Below are positions 1 through 12,040 of a DNA stretch of 64,000 nucleotides, piece by piece; the first letter of the stretch is position 1, and each line of letters starts with the position of its first letter. Source of the stretch: Scenedesmus sp. ARA3 (taxonomy: Eukaryota > Chlorophyta > Chlorophyceae > Sphaeropleales > Scenedesmaceae); the NCBI GenBank assembly GCA_004335835.1, contig RWJK01001913.1:1-64000 (forward strand), given 5' to 3'. The notes beneath the pieces were generated by a model. It ran no database searches. It had not been told where the DNA came from and was given only the letters and a program-made list of their open reading frames with translations. The position numbers and the translations under genes were made by a program.

Positions 1-58
<58 letters not shown>
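1..58. repeat. (CTG)n trinucleotide repeat at window edge
   Basis: An uninterrupted run of GCT/CTG opens the window. Similar runs elsewhere in this window lie either in coding exons (as CAG on the coding strand) or just upstream of splice acceptors (as CTG). Which applies here cannot be told, because the flank is cut off. Confidence 0.95.
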
Positions 59-59
<1 letters not shown>

Positions 60-2419
60 ACATTGCATACAGGCGAAGCTGACGGCAGGGGAGCTGGCTG
101 GACTGCCTGTGCCGCTGCTGTCTGAGCATGCGGCGGCGCTAGGGGCACCTCGCAGCAGCGGGCTGCCACCGGGCAAGGGGTAGGAGCTGCAGCAGGCGAC
201 AAGCAGCAACACAGCAACCTGCTAGGCACTGCCTACTATGCTAGTAGCGGCCCGCAACCCGGGGTTGCTGTATATTTACATTGGCATTGTCAACTGCCGT
301 AGCGGGTACAACTTGTACTTGAAGTAGTGATCACAGCTAGCACAAGCAGCAGGTTGTGTTTTGTTACCATGAATTGTGTACCACGATTTGCATGTTACCA
401 CTAGCAGCAGGTTGCGGTTGCGGTCAACCTGCAGAGGCAGCTGTCCGAGAGGACGGTCCCAGGTTGGGCTGGCTGAAACTGACAGCGGTGCTGTGTAGCT
501 GGCTGCCTGCCTTTGTGTGTTCTATGTACGGGGTAGACAAGTTCCCGGAACACTGGGCCAGTGAGGTCATGCACTGCTGTAGCCGTGACGGCTGGCCGTG
601 ACAGCCTCATGCGATCAGCCAGGCCTAGGCCTGACTGTACATTGTACAGATGCTTGTAATTTGAGTGGCAACTGCCTTAAGGCTGAGTGTCGACTTTCAT
701 TTACTGTTCATTTCCTCTGCTGGGCGACTGGTGCCCGTGTAAGGTGCATGAATCTGCTACATACTACGCCCTTCGTGGCAGTCACTGAGGAGACTGCACT
801 CTAGCGGGCTTACAACAAGGTGATCTCGACCGAGGTTACTGCGATGTGCTAGGCTAGCTGCACTTGTGATCCTGGTGTCAGATGACACCAGATCTCTTTT
901 TTCTAGAATATTGACGGTGCAACGTTGACATCACCCCTTTGCAGCGGGTTGTCAGCGTGTCGTCGGTTTGACCGGAATGCATTGGCGCACAGCAACGGTT
1001 GTCGGACAGATAGGCCAAGCTATCAGTCTGAACACAAGTTATACAGCTACTCTCCAGCTGCGGAAGCAGTCGGTTTCGAAAGTCGGCCCTTTACTTCGTG
1101 CGAACATCACACACGCAGCGTCTGCTTTGTTCAAAAAGATTATTTGAGCGGCAATACCTTGTTATTGAGAGCATAAAACAATGTTTGGCGACTCTGTAAC
1201 GGGAAGGCATGTTGTGTCAGCCTTATGGCCGGTTGTAACAACTTCCGCCTCTCCTCATCCAAGCCAGCAGCGTGCTTGAAAACCATATGTAAGCAAACAA
1301 GATGATACATCAAATAAGTGTACGTGCCATTGGCCTTGACTGCGCCCTCACTCTGTGTCAGTAACCTGCAGACGATTGACACTGGCACTGTGACACTGCA
1401 TGCTCGTAGCGATGCGTGTTGCTAGTCAGTGCCACAATGTAACCTACTTCATTAGTTGTTGCGCTGCGATTGCTATGCTTTCAGAAATTGTAATCCTAAA
1501 ATTCCCACAGAGCTGATATGAGCTCACTGTGGACCTGAACACCTCGCAGCGTGCTTCCGGCCAGCTGTTGAGTTTCGCTTTCATGCATCTCATATGAAAC
1601 ATAACTTTAGCTAGGTGCTTCCATCAAGTTAGCTTACAGGCAACAGGCATGGGCAGTGGCCCTCAAAGAACTGGGAAGAGGTACTTCGGCCTCCACACCA
1701 AGGGCACTGAAAAGGCACGTCCAGCTTAACGCAACGATTCCTTCCAGCAGTATGCCCTCAGGACCTTGAGCACGGCACAGTGTCGAGATTGGCTGAAACT
1801 GAAGCCAGTGTCAACTGCATACTGCAGGCAGGAATATCATTGAGCGAAGAGTTTCTAACATATTCATTGAAGGTGGGCGCTTCAGTTGATCATTGTCACT
1901 AGTTCAGTTGCCATGGTCCGCCTTGACAGCAGTGATGTTGCTTTGCCCGATGCCCCTTAATATGCAAACCTATATAGAAATTGATATTCTGGTGTTGAGC
2001 AGCCGAGCATGTGAACGTTTGAGGCAGTGGTGATGAGTCGGGCGAATACCAGGGGTATGGTGGGCTGAGCTGACTGCCGCAACCGCTATTCTTGCATGCA
2101 GGTCACGCCTTGCAACAGATATTATCCACGTAAGCTGCGGTGTCGATGCGATTGCACATCGAGTAGGGTTTCTTGCGCTGCCAGCTGTCTTGTACAGCAC
2201 CCACATTATGCCCAGCAGCCGCAGCCCTCCGTGTACAGCCACTTGCGCAGCATCTGTCTGCTACAGAGTGACATCTGCTGTAAAGCATATGTCAGCTGGC
2301 AGCAGCTGGAGCTGGCAACAGCCATCAGCACTTCGGCAGCACTGGACCAGGTCATGATCACTGATCATAATCATAATCACTTTCAGGATGACAGACCCAC
2401 AAGGTGTGATTGTTTGCAG
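59..2419. other. No gene resolved; probable upstream part of the CCCH gene
   Basis: Only short open frames without recognisable domains are present. The 5' exon or exons of the CCCH gene should lie here, because its first visible exon starts mid-codon, but I could not find a convincing exon ending in the required phase. One small perfect hairpin lies at 873-890 (8-bp arms, 2-nt loop), followed by a T-run. Confidence 0.5.
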
Positions 2420-3759
2420 ATGACTGGGCCAGCTGCTTGTGTGGGCACAAGGGCGAACGTGCAACCCGCAGAGACCTGAGGACACACAACTACCTGCCCA
2501 TTGCCTGCGAGTATGCCAAGCAGGTGGGCCAACTGTGCAGATCCAGCCAGCGCATAACCCCACTCAATGACAGCCAGCAATGACGCCACGGTGACAGCGC
2601 TGCACATGTGTGTGCCAATCTCAGCCAGCAGATGCATGTGCAGTGCTAGGTCGTGGCATGTGCATTTCTTCATCTGGCAGCCTGTTGCGGCCTGTCGGCA
2701 AGTCCACACATCTGCACCACACTCGTGCTGCTGCTGCTGCTGCTGCTGTAGAGGCTGGAGTGCCCACGAGGCGATGACTGCCCCCACTCACACAACGTAA
2801 GCAACGTGCCGCCATAGCACTCCAAGTATATGTTGAGCTTCGCCAGATGTGCACACATGCATGCGCAAATGCAAGATCCAGCACAAGGAGGCTTTCGCTG
2901 CTGTGCAATTGACAGCAGGATTGCTGCTCCCAACTGTTACATGCCTGCTGATGTCAGCAACAACCTTACTGACTGATGCATTGTTCCTGTGGTTGTTTGT
3001 GAATGCAGCTGTTTGAATACTGGCTGCATCCCAAGCGGTGAGTGCGCGGCAGCAACATCGGACCAGCAAACACAACCAGTGCTACAAGCTGGACAGACTG
3101 ATGCTGTGCACAACAACGTAGCCCTCATGCTGACTCAGCACCGCAGCAGCGGGCCCAGCCATATCAAAACAACAGCAGTGGGACGCCTGCAGGTGCATGT
3201 GTGCAGATGCATTGCGAGTCATAGTTGTGCGTATTAGCAAACTATATAGTCTGCCTTGCACCTGCCTTGACGTAGTCCATCATCTGTTACACCCAAACAG
3301 GTTTCGGACAGAGATGTGCCTCTTCCGCTCCAACTGCGACCGGCGCGTCTGCTTCTTCGCCCACTCAAGCGAGGTATGCCCCCACAGCTGCCCCTGCAAC
3401 ATCTACTAGCATGCCTGGAAACACTGTTGTCAAGTCTGCTGCAGCAGACCTCTGAAAGCACCATGCTGCACTCGTAGCCAGCACAACAGACATGATCCGC
3501 GCGAGGCCCACATGCATCATAGAATGTAACAGAATCCGTAGGCCGACACAGCAGCGCGTTGTGTCGCCCAACGATTGCGCATCTGCTGTGCTATTGTGCT
3601 GCTGCCCTTGCTGCATTGCTGCATTGCACTGCAGGAGCTGCGGCAGCTGCAGGATGGCCTGCCTCCTGCTGAGCTGTGCTGGAGTGCAGGAGCAGCGATC
3701 ACCAGCAAGCAGCGCAGCATGCCAGAGCTAAGCAGGGCCAAGCAGCAGCAGCGGTACAA

Positions 3760-3801
<42 letters not shown>

Positions 3802-4783
3802 CCCGCAGATGCTGCAGCAAGCATTGCAAGGGCAGCTGCACGTGCCGGCGAGTGTGCCGCTGCTGCAGCAGCAGCAGCAGCAGCAGCATGCGTACATGCA
3901 GCTGCCAGGTTACGCTGTCTTGGCAAATGGCCAGCTTGGCGAGGCAGCTGGCATGGATGCGATGAGCAGCCAGCCGCTGCTGCTGCTGCTGCAGCAGCAG
4001 CAGCCGCAGCTGATGACGTTTGCAGCAGCCAACCAGGCCCTGGTCGGCAGCCACATACTGCCTGGCAGCAGCGCTGCGCCGTTTGCTGCTGCTGCTGCTG
4101 CGCCGCAGTTCATGGCAGTTGGGGGTCTCGCAGGCACTACACTGATGGGCGGGCTTGCCGGCAGCAACATGCTAACTGCTGCTGGCACACATGCGGCACC
4201 TTCCTGGCAGCACCCCCAGCAGCTGCAGCAGCTGGGCTGCACTTTAGGCCCTGCTGGGCTTCACAATGGCAGTGGCTTGTTCATGGTGCCTGCAGCAGAT
4301 GGCAGCTTGCAGGGCTGGGGTGTGGATGGCCTGGGGTTGGGTGGGCATGCTGCAGCAGCAGCAGCAGCAGCAGTAACGGCTGGGCACCTGGCTGCAGCCC
4401 TGCCTCTGGCAGCAGCAGGCGGCCTGCCGCCTGCCACAGCAGGCCAGTTGCTGACTCAGCAAGGCATTGCATTGCCTGCTGGTGTGCTGCTGGCTGTCAG
4501 TTCGGGCAGCGGGACCGATGCGTGTGGTAACGACATAACAGGCCTGGCAGCAGCAACGCCGAGCAGCTGCAGCAGCGCCGGCAGCAGCAGCAACTTGTTG
4601 GGTGCGCTGGTGGGCGGGCAGGCAGCAGCAGGGTGGCAAGTGTCACACGCTCCGGTCCATGTGACCTCAATGGGGCTTTCAGGTATGCAGCTGCGCGGAT
4701 CCAACCATCTGCACATATCTGGAGACTTGTCCCAGGTCATGCAGCAGTTCCAGACCATGCAGCTGGCAGTCACACAGGCTTGA
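2420..4783 (+). CDS. Plant-type tandem CCCH zinc-finger protein (RR-TZF family), 5' partial
   Basis: Five exons join in phase: 2420-2523, 2752-2796, 3009-3037, 3301-3373 and 3635-4783. The first encodes a segment beginning DWASC and containing GERATRRD, which corresponds to the conserved basic block before the fingers in Arabidopsis TZF proteins. The next exons give C-x8-C-x5-C-x3-H, a 16-residue linker containing FEYWLHPKR, then C-x5-C-x4-C-x3-H ending in RRVCFFAH. This is the plant TZF spacing. The last exon starts ELRQLQ, as in the family, followed by a long Gln/Ala/Gly-rich tail. Known family members bind AU-rich RNA and act in processing bodies and stress responses; that role is inferred here. 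Two exons are very small (45 and 29 nt). The start is not resolved: the exon at 2420 enters in mid-codon, so at least one upstream exon is missing. An AATAAA lies at 4876-4881, 93 bp after the stop. Confidence 0.88.
3763..3800 (+). repeat. CAG run encoding poly-Gln in the CCCH protein
   Basis: A run of CAG codons in the last exon gives about 13 consecutive Gln, and a second run near 3865-3888 gives seven more. Both are in the reading frame set by the zinc-finger exons. Confidence 0.9.
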
Positions 4784-7700
4784 AGCGCCACGGCTCAACT
4801 GCCATGCCATGGCTCGAACGCTGTGCTGGCTGCAGTTTGCAGCGGGGTGTGCTGACTGCTTGACTGGTGTGGCTTAATAAATGTGGGGGTGTTCAGTGAT
4901 TCACTGTGGGCGTTGTTTATGCCAGCAAATGCGGTGCAGCACTGTGGGTGCAACAAACACCCGGTGGGCACGGCACTTGGATTGTTGGTGTGTGTCTGCA
5001 TCGGCTGTGCTGCATGCTTGCGAGCTGCCAGCTCAAACATCAGTGATGTCGCCCCGAGGATGGTTACAAGAAAAATTGTGTGGGGTACAGCGGAAATCAG
5101 GAGCCGCAAGCATACCTGTGCTGGAGCACTAGGTCAGTGATGAAGTCTATCAGTCGCTGCTGTAGGGCAACCCTCAATGCCCAGCGTCTGTTCAATTCTG
5201 GAGGGAAGTACAGCTGAGGTTTTTGTGTGTGGCTGATATCACTGATTTACATCTGTTTCAAAGCGTTTGTGGCAGCTGCAGCCTGCTCTGCTCGTTGCGC
5301 GGCTGCATGTCCAGCATCTGATGTTGGCCTGCACTTGCCAGCGATGTGTCAGACAGATGAAAACACAGTTGCAACTCCGTTCAGCAGCCATGCTTGCTTC
5401 AGGCTGGTAGGGCGGGCCAGAACTGGCTGTTGGTGTTGCCATGCTGCCGACACCACCCAGTACGGACTGCAGCTATCGCTTGTGCACCTAACAGGCTGCA
5501 ATCCGACACTGTTGTCTGCTTGCCGCTACCAGTATGCGGTGGGCTGCATATTCTACCAATGGCTTGTTTGCAGAGATGCTTGCTGAGGTCCGCTACTGCC
5601 TGTGGCTGCGCCAGCATCGGCCTCCTGTTCCTTTGCGCTGTGTGTCGGGTTGCTGTCAAGTTTGGCTCACCGAGGGTTTGGACAGCATACGACGCTTCAG
5701 CCAGTGCACTTGTCTGCGTTGGGGTTGCGAAGTGCTCAGCTGCATCGCCTGCATGGCTAAGGCAGCAATCGGCTCACGAGTGTCTGTTGACACGGCGGCT
5801 CCTCTTGCTGTGGCAGGCAGCATAGTCTGTTCCAGTAGGACGTGCTGCCATCACAGATAGAAGCGGCGTTGGTGCTGCATAGTCCCGGATGGATCGGCTT
5901 TTGCGCTGGCTTGCTGGAGCCACACACAATGTGGTGGGCTCGCTGCCAGTGCTGCATTTCCCTGGTGATGTGCTGAACAGTACCCAACGCAGTGGTGGGG
6001 GACTGACTGAACAGTACACAGCGTACGGGCGCTGGGGGGTGCCGCAGCTCGGTTTGTGATTGGGTCTCAGGTCTGCAGACTTGCAGGTTTATGCGCTTCA
6101 CGTTTCTTGCAGACAATGTCAGGTGGGGCTCCAGTTGCTGGGTTGCAGTTTGCATATCCCGGCGGTGTTATCTCTCATGCACGGCTAGCATGAGGCCGAT
6201 TTGTCTGTTCAGGCAGCAGGGTCAGGATGCTGTTTCAGTGATGCGAGTGTGCATGCTTGCGTTGTTGGCAGCTGCATGTCGCATGTGCGCATGCACGTAT
6301 AGCTTGGCGCGGTTCTGGTGTGCAAAGGTACGCATGGTAAGGAACGGACGGCAACAACACATGACAACTAGGCAATAGAGCTGCTCGGTCGCAACAGCTC
6401 GGCTAAAAGGGTTGAGGTGGCATGGAGTGTGTAGGTTCTCAGGCTTCGGCTGCAATGTATGCCGCTTGCGTTGCTGGTGTGCATGCGCTGCGCTTGTTGC
6501 ATCCTGGCCCAGCTGTACGCTGACAGTAACAATAGCAGTATGCTGGCAGGTGACTTGGCAGGCATTGCATTGTGGAGGACACTTGCAACAGCATGTGCGC
6601 GCACAGATATCGCGAACCGTTGTGGAGTCGGCGCTTTTTGGCACAGCCCTTTCCAGGCGTGGCTGTGCAGCCAACTTGCCTGCTTGTATCTTCGGAGGGA
6701 TGCCTGCAGGGATGGCCTGTCAGGTGCTGCGTGCCTGCTGCCCAGCTGCAGCATGTGTCAGCATGTGCTGGCTGCCCCTGTGGTTGTACCAGACCCTGAG
6801 CTTTGTAAGCTCCTGCAGGGATGGAAATCACCGGCTTTGGCTTGTCAGCGGTTGGTTGATGTTTTGCACTCTTGCATTGAATAACACTCCTGCGCTGCGT
6901 AGCTGTTGTGGTGCTATGCCTGGGCTGCTGCAGCCAGCCCGCAGCATCTTCAGCCTGCCAGCATCAGCACGAGCATCAGCTGGCTTTGTTTGGGTGCTTT
7001 CGGTGCTGCTGGTGCTGCTGATGCAGTTTCGTGAACCACAGCTGCCAGCGCATTGCGAGCTGGCCCCTTTCCAACAGAGACGCCTGCATCAGTAAGGCTC
7101 TTTACTGTTGATGCGGCCCTGCCACATGTATGCACGCTCCCCTGCTTTCGTGTCGGCGCACAAATGCTTCAGGCTTGTGGTTTGCACGCAGTACACAAGG
7201 GCTGCTGCATATGGTGCCTCTGGCTTTCAGCCGGAGCTCAGTCATGCTGTCTGCAGCACCAATCACCCCATGCGTGTTACATCTGACAATCTCCTGGCTT
7301 CTTGTGTCAGCCGCACTAGGGCTGCCATGCATGGAGTTCACCACAGCAGCTCAGAGACACGGCTGTGCGGCTGGCGCGCTGCAGTACATATGCACCGCGC
7401 AGCATTGCGACTTGCTGGCTGGTGACACTGTCCCGCCATAGTGGGTTCTGTTGAACAGATGACTTGCACTTGCACTCGGCGCTCGGCGCTCAAGCAGCGC
7501 GACCGCTTTTTGCGCACAATTTGGGGGTGGCTCCTTGACGTCATGGGACCAGCTTCCTTTGTGTTAGCACACCAGGTTGTGAGCCACAGCACGGGCTCCT
7601 GACAGCCCTGTATTGCTGCAGCGGATGATTGCTTGCTTGGGGCGGGATTCTTCTAGCTGTGCTGCACAGTCTGCTGGCCGTGTTTACGCTGTTGTTCTGC

Positions 7701-10700
7701 TGGGCCAGCAGCTTTGTGCGGGCGCAAGTGCCTTGGCATTACATGCAGAGAGCTTGCCACACACCGCAAGGCATGCTCTCTCTGACGGTGTTGTTGGAGA
7801 TGCTTCCGAGCCGCAGCAGGGTCACTGCTGCTTGTGCGTGGTTGTGTCCAGCACGCCGACTCACTCATGGCATTGTGTCGTGGCTTGGGTGCCCTGGTCT
7901 TGGCTGTTTGTTACATCAATTGCAGGCCTTGAGCCTGTTCATACCAGCGCAGTCCGTTTTGCGCAGCATTGATTCAGTGGCGAGTGCATGTGCTGCTAAG
8001 TTACCCTTCATGGTACTGCCTTGGGCGCAGTGCACTGGAGTCAGCGAGGGTGTCATCTGCCCGGCTCACAGGCAGCGCTGGCGACTAGCCAATCAACACA
8101 TGTGGCGCTACTCAACGCAATGATGTGTTCCTGAAGTGTTACAAAGTTTGAGTGGCGGCTGCAGTGCGTATGTGTCCTGGTCCTCACCCGAAAGGCATGT
8201 TTCCGATGCCATGGGCTGCACACGTGCATGCAAGGGGTTTCAGTGCTGTTGTGCTGGCATGATCGTGTGCTCACGGCGACTTGTGCATCTTGGTGGCTGT
8301 TGAAATCTGCATGGCTTCTATGTTGGCTTGTTTGTGTTGTTGAGATCTAGCCCCTGACTGATATGCTGAGGTTGCACGGGTTGTGGTTGATGGCACACGG
8401 TCAGATCTGCCTCACGTTCGCAAAGATAAACTCGTCATAGCTTTCAGAACAACGCAAAACACGTTTGCGCACAGGTTGGCGTGCTGCGCTGCAGCAAGCT
8501 GCGGCAGCACTTTGAACGCAGCCAGAAAGCCTGCTGGGCGCTTTTGCGGCTGCGTGGCAGTTTGTTGAAGCACTCGTCATGCAACATCTTCTCCCCATTT
8601 GGTTGTCAGCGTTGCTCCCTTGCACTTGTGGGCGTGCTGCTTCTGCTTCAGAATTTTGGAGAAGATGCTTTGTGGCGTTGGGTTGCTACACTGCGCCTTC
8701 CTCAGCATTTGGGCAGAAGCGAGCAGCGTGCGAGCTGACAACAGGTTGTTCAGCATTGAGGGGCGGTGTTGTTGACATGACATACACAAACGCTGCTGCC
8801 CGGCTCTTGTGGCACGCATGCAGTGCACCCCAAAGATGCTGCAGCTTGTGTGTGCACTTAGTAAAGGGGTACTGCATTGGCCGCACTAGCCTGTTGCAGT
8901 TTGCGACACAGCAGTTGTTGATGTGTGGGGTTGTTGATTGTGTACGTAGCCGCAACAGCTTGTACCCTGCTGGCCCTGTGACTGCCACAGATGGTCAAAG
9001 CCGGCTGCAACTGCATGACATGCACAGCTGACTTGTGCTCACTCTTGCAGCCGCTCACATTATTGTAGTACAAGGGATATTGACTACCCTCAGAGCGAGT
9101 GCGGTCTGCTGCTGCAGCTGTTGTTACAGGGTTGATCTTTATGGGGCCAGAGGCCTTGCTGTTGTGGATCTTGTGATGTGTGCTTAACCAGCCACACGTC
9201 ACAGCATGCCTTGCGCATGCCTTACTGCTGGGATACTGTGGAATTTCAAAGCCTGTGCGCCATTCCGTTGCTAGCTGCCATGCTGCGAACAGTGCGTTTG
9301 TTTACGAGGCTTTGGTACTAGCTTTGGCTGACACAGCTGCTGTGTTTTGTTCACAAGCAGGGGCCGTCCAGAACATTAGGGCCTGTTGAATCTGCTTGCT
9401 GCAAGCAGCAGCGTTTATGGGTGAATGCTTGCTAGGTACTGTCTGGCACCAACGCTTGCAGGGTGACAGGTTTGAATGCCGCCTGCAGCCTCCCTTCTCT
9501 GCTGTGTTTTAAGTGTAGCAGCAATGGTGGCTTCTCAGACTGCACCACTGGTTGCATTGATATGACAGGCTGTGTCGTGGGGTTTCAGGGGCCTACTGCT
9601 TGGTTGTTGGCTGTGGTTGCAGCACGTGTGCATGGCAACGATGTGAGGCATCAGCCCCGAACTCCGATAATCGCTTTCAGCAGTGTGCGGCGAGCTTGGT
9701 AGAGTACGCATATCCGAACATGCCCAGACCTTGCCACACCAAAGATTGTTTGTGTGCTTGAACAGCGCGGCTTGCTGGTTGTGTCCTTGCAGTCTAACTT
9801 GCTGCGTTGCTGTACATGTCAGCTGTGCTCCAGCATGCCGACATGGTGTTGTGGCGCAAGCCACAACAGAGATTCAGCCCCACATTGCGGCGGCGCATGC
9901 GACCTGGAGACTAGGCCTTGCACGGTCACAACAGCCTCGGCTGATACAGTCGGCAAGGATGTGCTGCATGATAATGGGTGCAGAGCTAGGCGCAGAACGT
10001 GTTACTATGCTATTAGCAGATGCACAGGTTTCCTTGGGGATTTGCTTAGGGGTGCCCACGAGGGTTGAACAACGTATGCGACCGCCAAGGTGGCGTGGAG
10101 GGTCCCTGTTGCATGCATGGTGCTGACAAGGCACTGCTGTCGGCCAGAAAGGCTAGCGCATATGATATGCTGCATGTTATATTTGGCATCTGACCAGTCT
10201 GGTCATGCATGTGGGGCCGTTGCTGAGTACAGCAGCGGGCTGCAAACACATTATCAACGTGAGTTATGTTGCTCTGATGCTGGGACGGTGGGCGGGGGAC
10301 GACCCTTGGTGGCTTCCACTGCGGGGTTTGTTTGTTGTTGGTTGCAGGCCGGGTGCAGCGCAGGCTACATGTTTGATTGGCTGCAAAGAATTGACAGCAG
10401 ACGCATGTGTAGGCATGATCATGTCGCTCATGAGGCTTCTGCAGAGTGTGGCTGATTAGTGTGGCTGGTTGGTGTTATAAAACTCAAACACCGACCAGGT
10501 ACGGGCGGTGCCTGGTAGGGTGCGTGATGATTTCGTTCGACAGTTTTCTACGACAGTTCCATTACAGTTTCAGCATGCATGCTGGTATGGCTTGTGTTTT
10601 CGAAGCATGACAGGGCACAGGGAAAAATCAGAGCAACTAGTAGTACTACTAGTGTTGCAGGTTGTGGTGTGCAGTTGACCAGTCTGAAGTGCATGGAGTG

Positions 10701-12040
10701 ATTGTAACCCAACACCACACTGGATGCGCTGGCAGGCAGAACCCGTCTCCGGCACTTGCCCGATCAGAGCCCCTTCAGAGCTGCTGTGATCACAGTCATG
10801 ACACAAAGCTCTCCTTTACAACTAACTTCGTTCATTTCACAAACCCCTGAAGCACATCTCATCAAAAGTGCCTACCCGAGAGGCAGGGAAAGTGGCTCAT
10901 TTGATTTGTGAAAACAAGGGGAGCTCTCGCGTTGCATGGCTGGCAGCTGCTGCGTCACCGCATCAAGCAAAGAGCACTTGGCAGTGCATCACACTAAGCG
11001 TCATCGTCATGATGACAACGGGGCCTCATTCAATGACTGGGTGAGCATGTAAACCAGTGCGCCCCAGCCAAAGCACACTAATACACAGTCCAAATCAACA
11101 GGCCCTTGCAGGGGCTCCCTTCAGCACACGACCCCGCCCACCCGCCTAACACCAACCTGGCTTACACCTTAACCTGGCTGTGGTCTGCCTAGAATGGTTC
11201 AGGTCTTCATGGGCCACCTCACCCCCCCGACGTTGACTGTCACAGAAAAACATTGCTGCACGCTTAGCCACGCATAAAATCGGCATTCGGGGAGTTCAGC
11301 CGCGCTCGTGAAGCTATCAAGTTTAGGCAGGACACCAGTGCGATCTGCTTCTGCTGAGAAGTGCCATGGCGCAGGCGTTTGTGCACAATAGAATGGAAAG
11401 TATGAATTTATCACTATGCAGACGGTCTGTGATGCCTGGCCCTGCCCCCTTCAGAGCTGGTGAGTGGGATGCTTACAGCACTGTACGGCTGTGCATTGAA
11501 ATTGCTTCTTCATAAAAGACTTTTCTGGTATTATATGTTTTTAGTGGGCTGCGTCAGGTGCCTGGACGTGATGACTGCATCCTGCACTACTGTGCTGGTG
11601 TGTGGTTGGCATGCTGATGCTCTCCATGCAGGCAGAGCAACTGCTGGCGCACCGAGGCTGCTGCTCAAACCTAGCGCCGCGTTGATCGCGCGCTCCGGCT
11701 TTGGCTGCAGCGTCCGACAGGGATCTGTGAGTTGACAGCAGCAGCAGTAGTAGTAGCACCTGGGGTGTGTGTTTGCACATGCATGCTGACATATGCTGGC
11801 TGCTTCCTAAACAGCTTTTTGCAATCTGGAAAGGCTCAGGAGGGGTTGTTGTGGTGTTTAGTAGCAGTACAGCTGGTGCAGCAGCCTTCAGGCGTGCTCG
11901 CAGCCAGCCACACCATCAGTGTTGCATGCGCTGACATGCACATGCCACAGCAAGACACAGCTGACCGCCTGTCATGTGCACATGTATGGACCACCATCCT
12001 GCCATCATGAAACACAACACAACCTTGCAATACATGCTAC
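4784..12040. other. 7.2-kb stretch without a supported gene
   Basis: After the CCCH stop there are many short frames on both strands, none with a recognisable domain or a chain of phase-compatible exons. From about 5,000 to 10,500 the plus strand is rich in T and G, like introns and UTRs of the plus-strand genes in this window. That suggests transcribed non-coding sequence (a long 3' UTR, an lncRNA or large introns), but it is only an impression. From about 10,850 the composition becomes more A/C-rich. A perfect 18-nt palindrome is at 10636-10653. Confidence 0.5.
10636..10653. repeat. Perfect 18-nt palindrome
   Basis: ACTAGTAGTACTACTAGT reads the same on both strands. It lies in the gene-poor stretch and its flanks (GCA and TGC) extend the symmetry imperfectly. 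Confidence 0.97.

Noticed and set aside
873..905. Hairpin followed by a T-run, like a bacterial terminator
   Set aside because: The window is eukaryotic nuclear DNA and no gene ends here; the hairpin is short.
3676..4530. 284-residue frame of Ala and Cys runs overlapping the CCCH gene
   Set aside because: Alternative frame of the CAG repeats; the exon phase fixed by the zinc fingers selects the Gln-rich frame.
6412..7095. 227-residue plus-strand open frame
   Set aside because: Rich in Cys, Trp and Leu with no domain, no splice partners and composition like the surrounding non-coding DNA.
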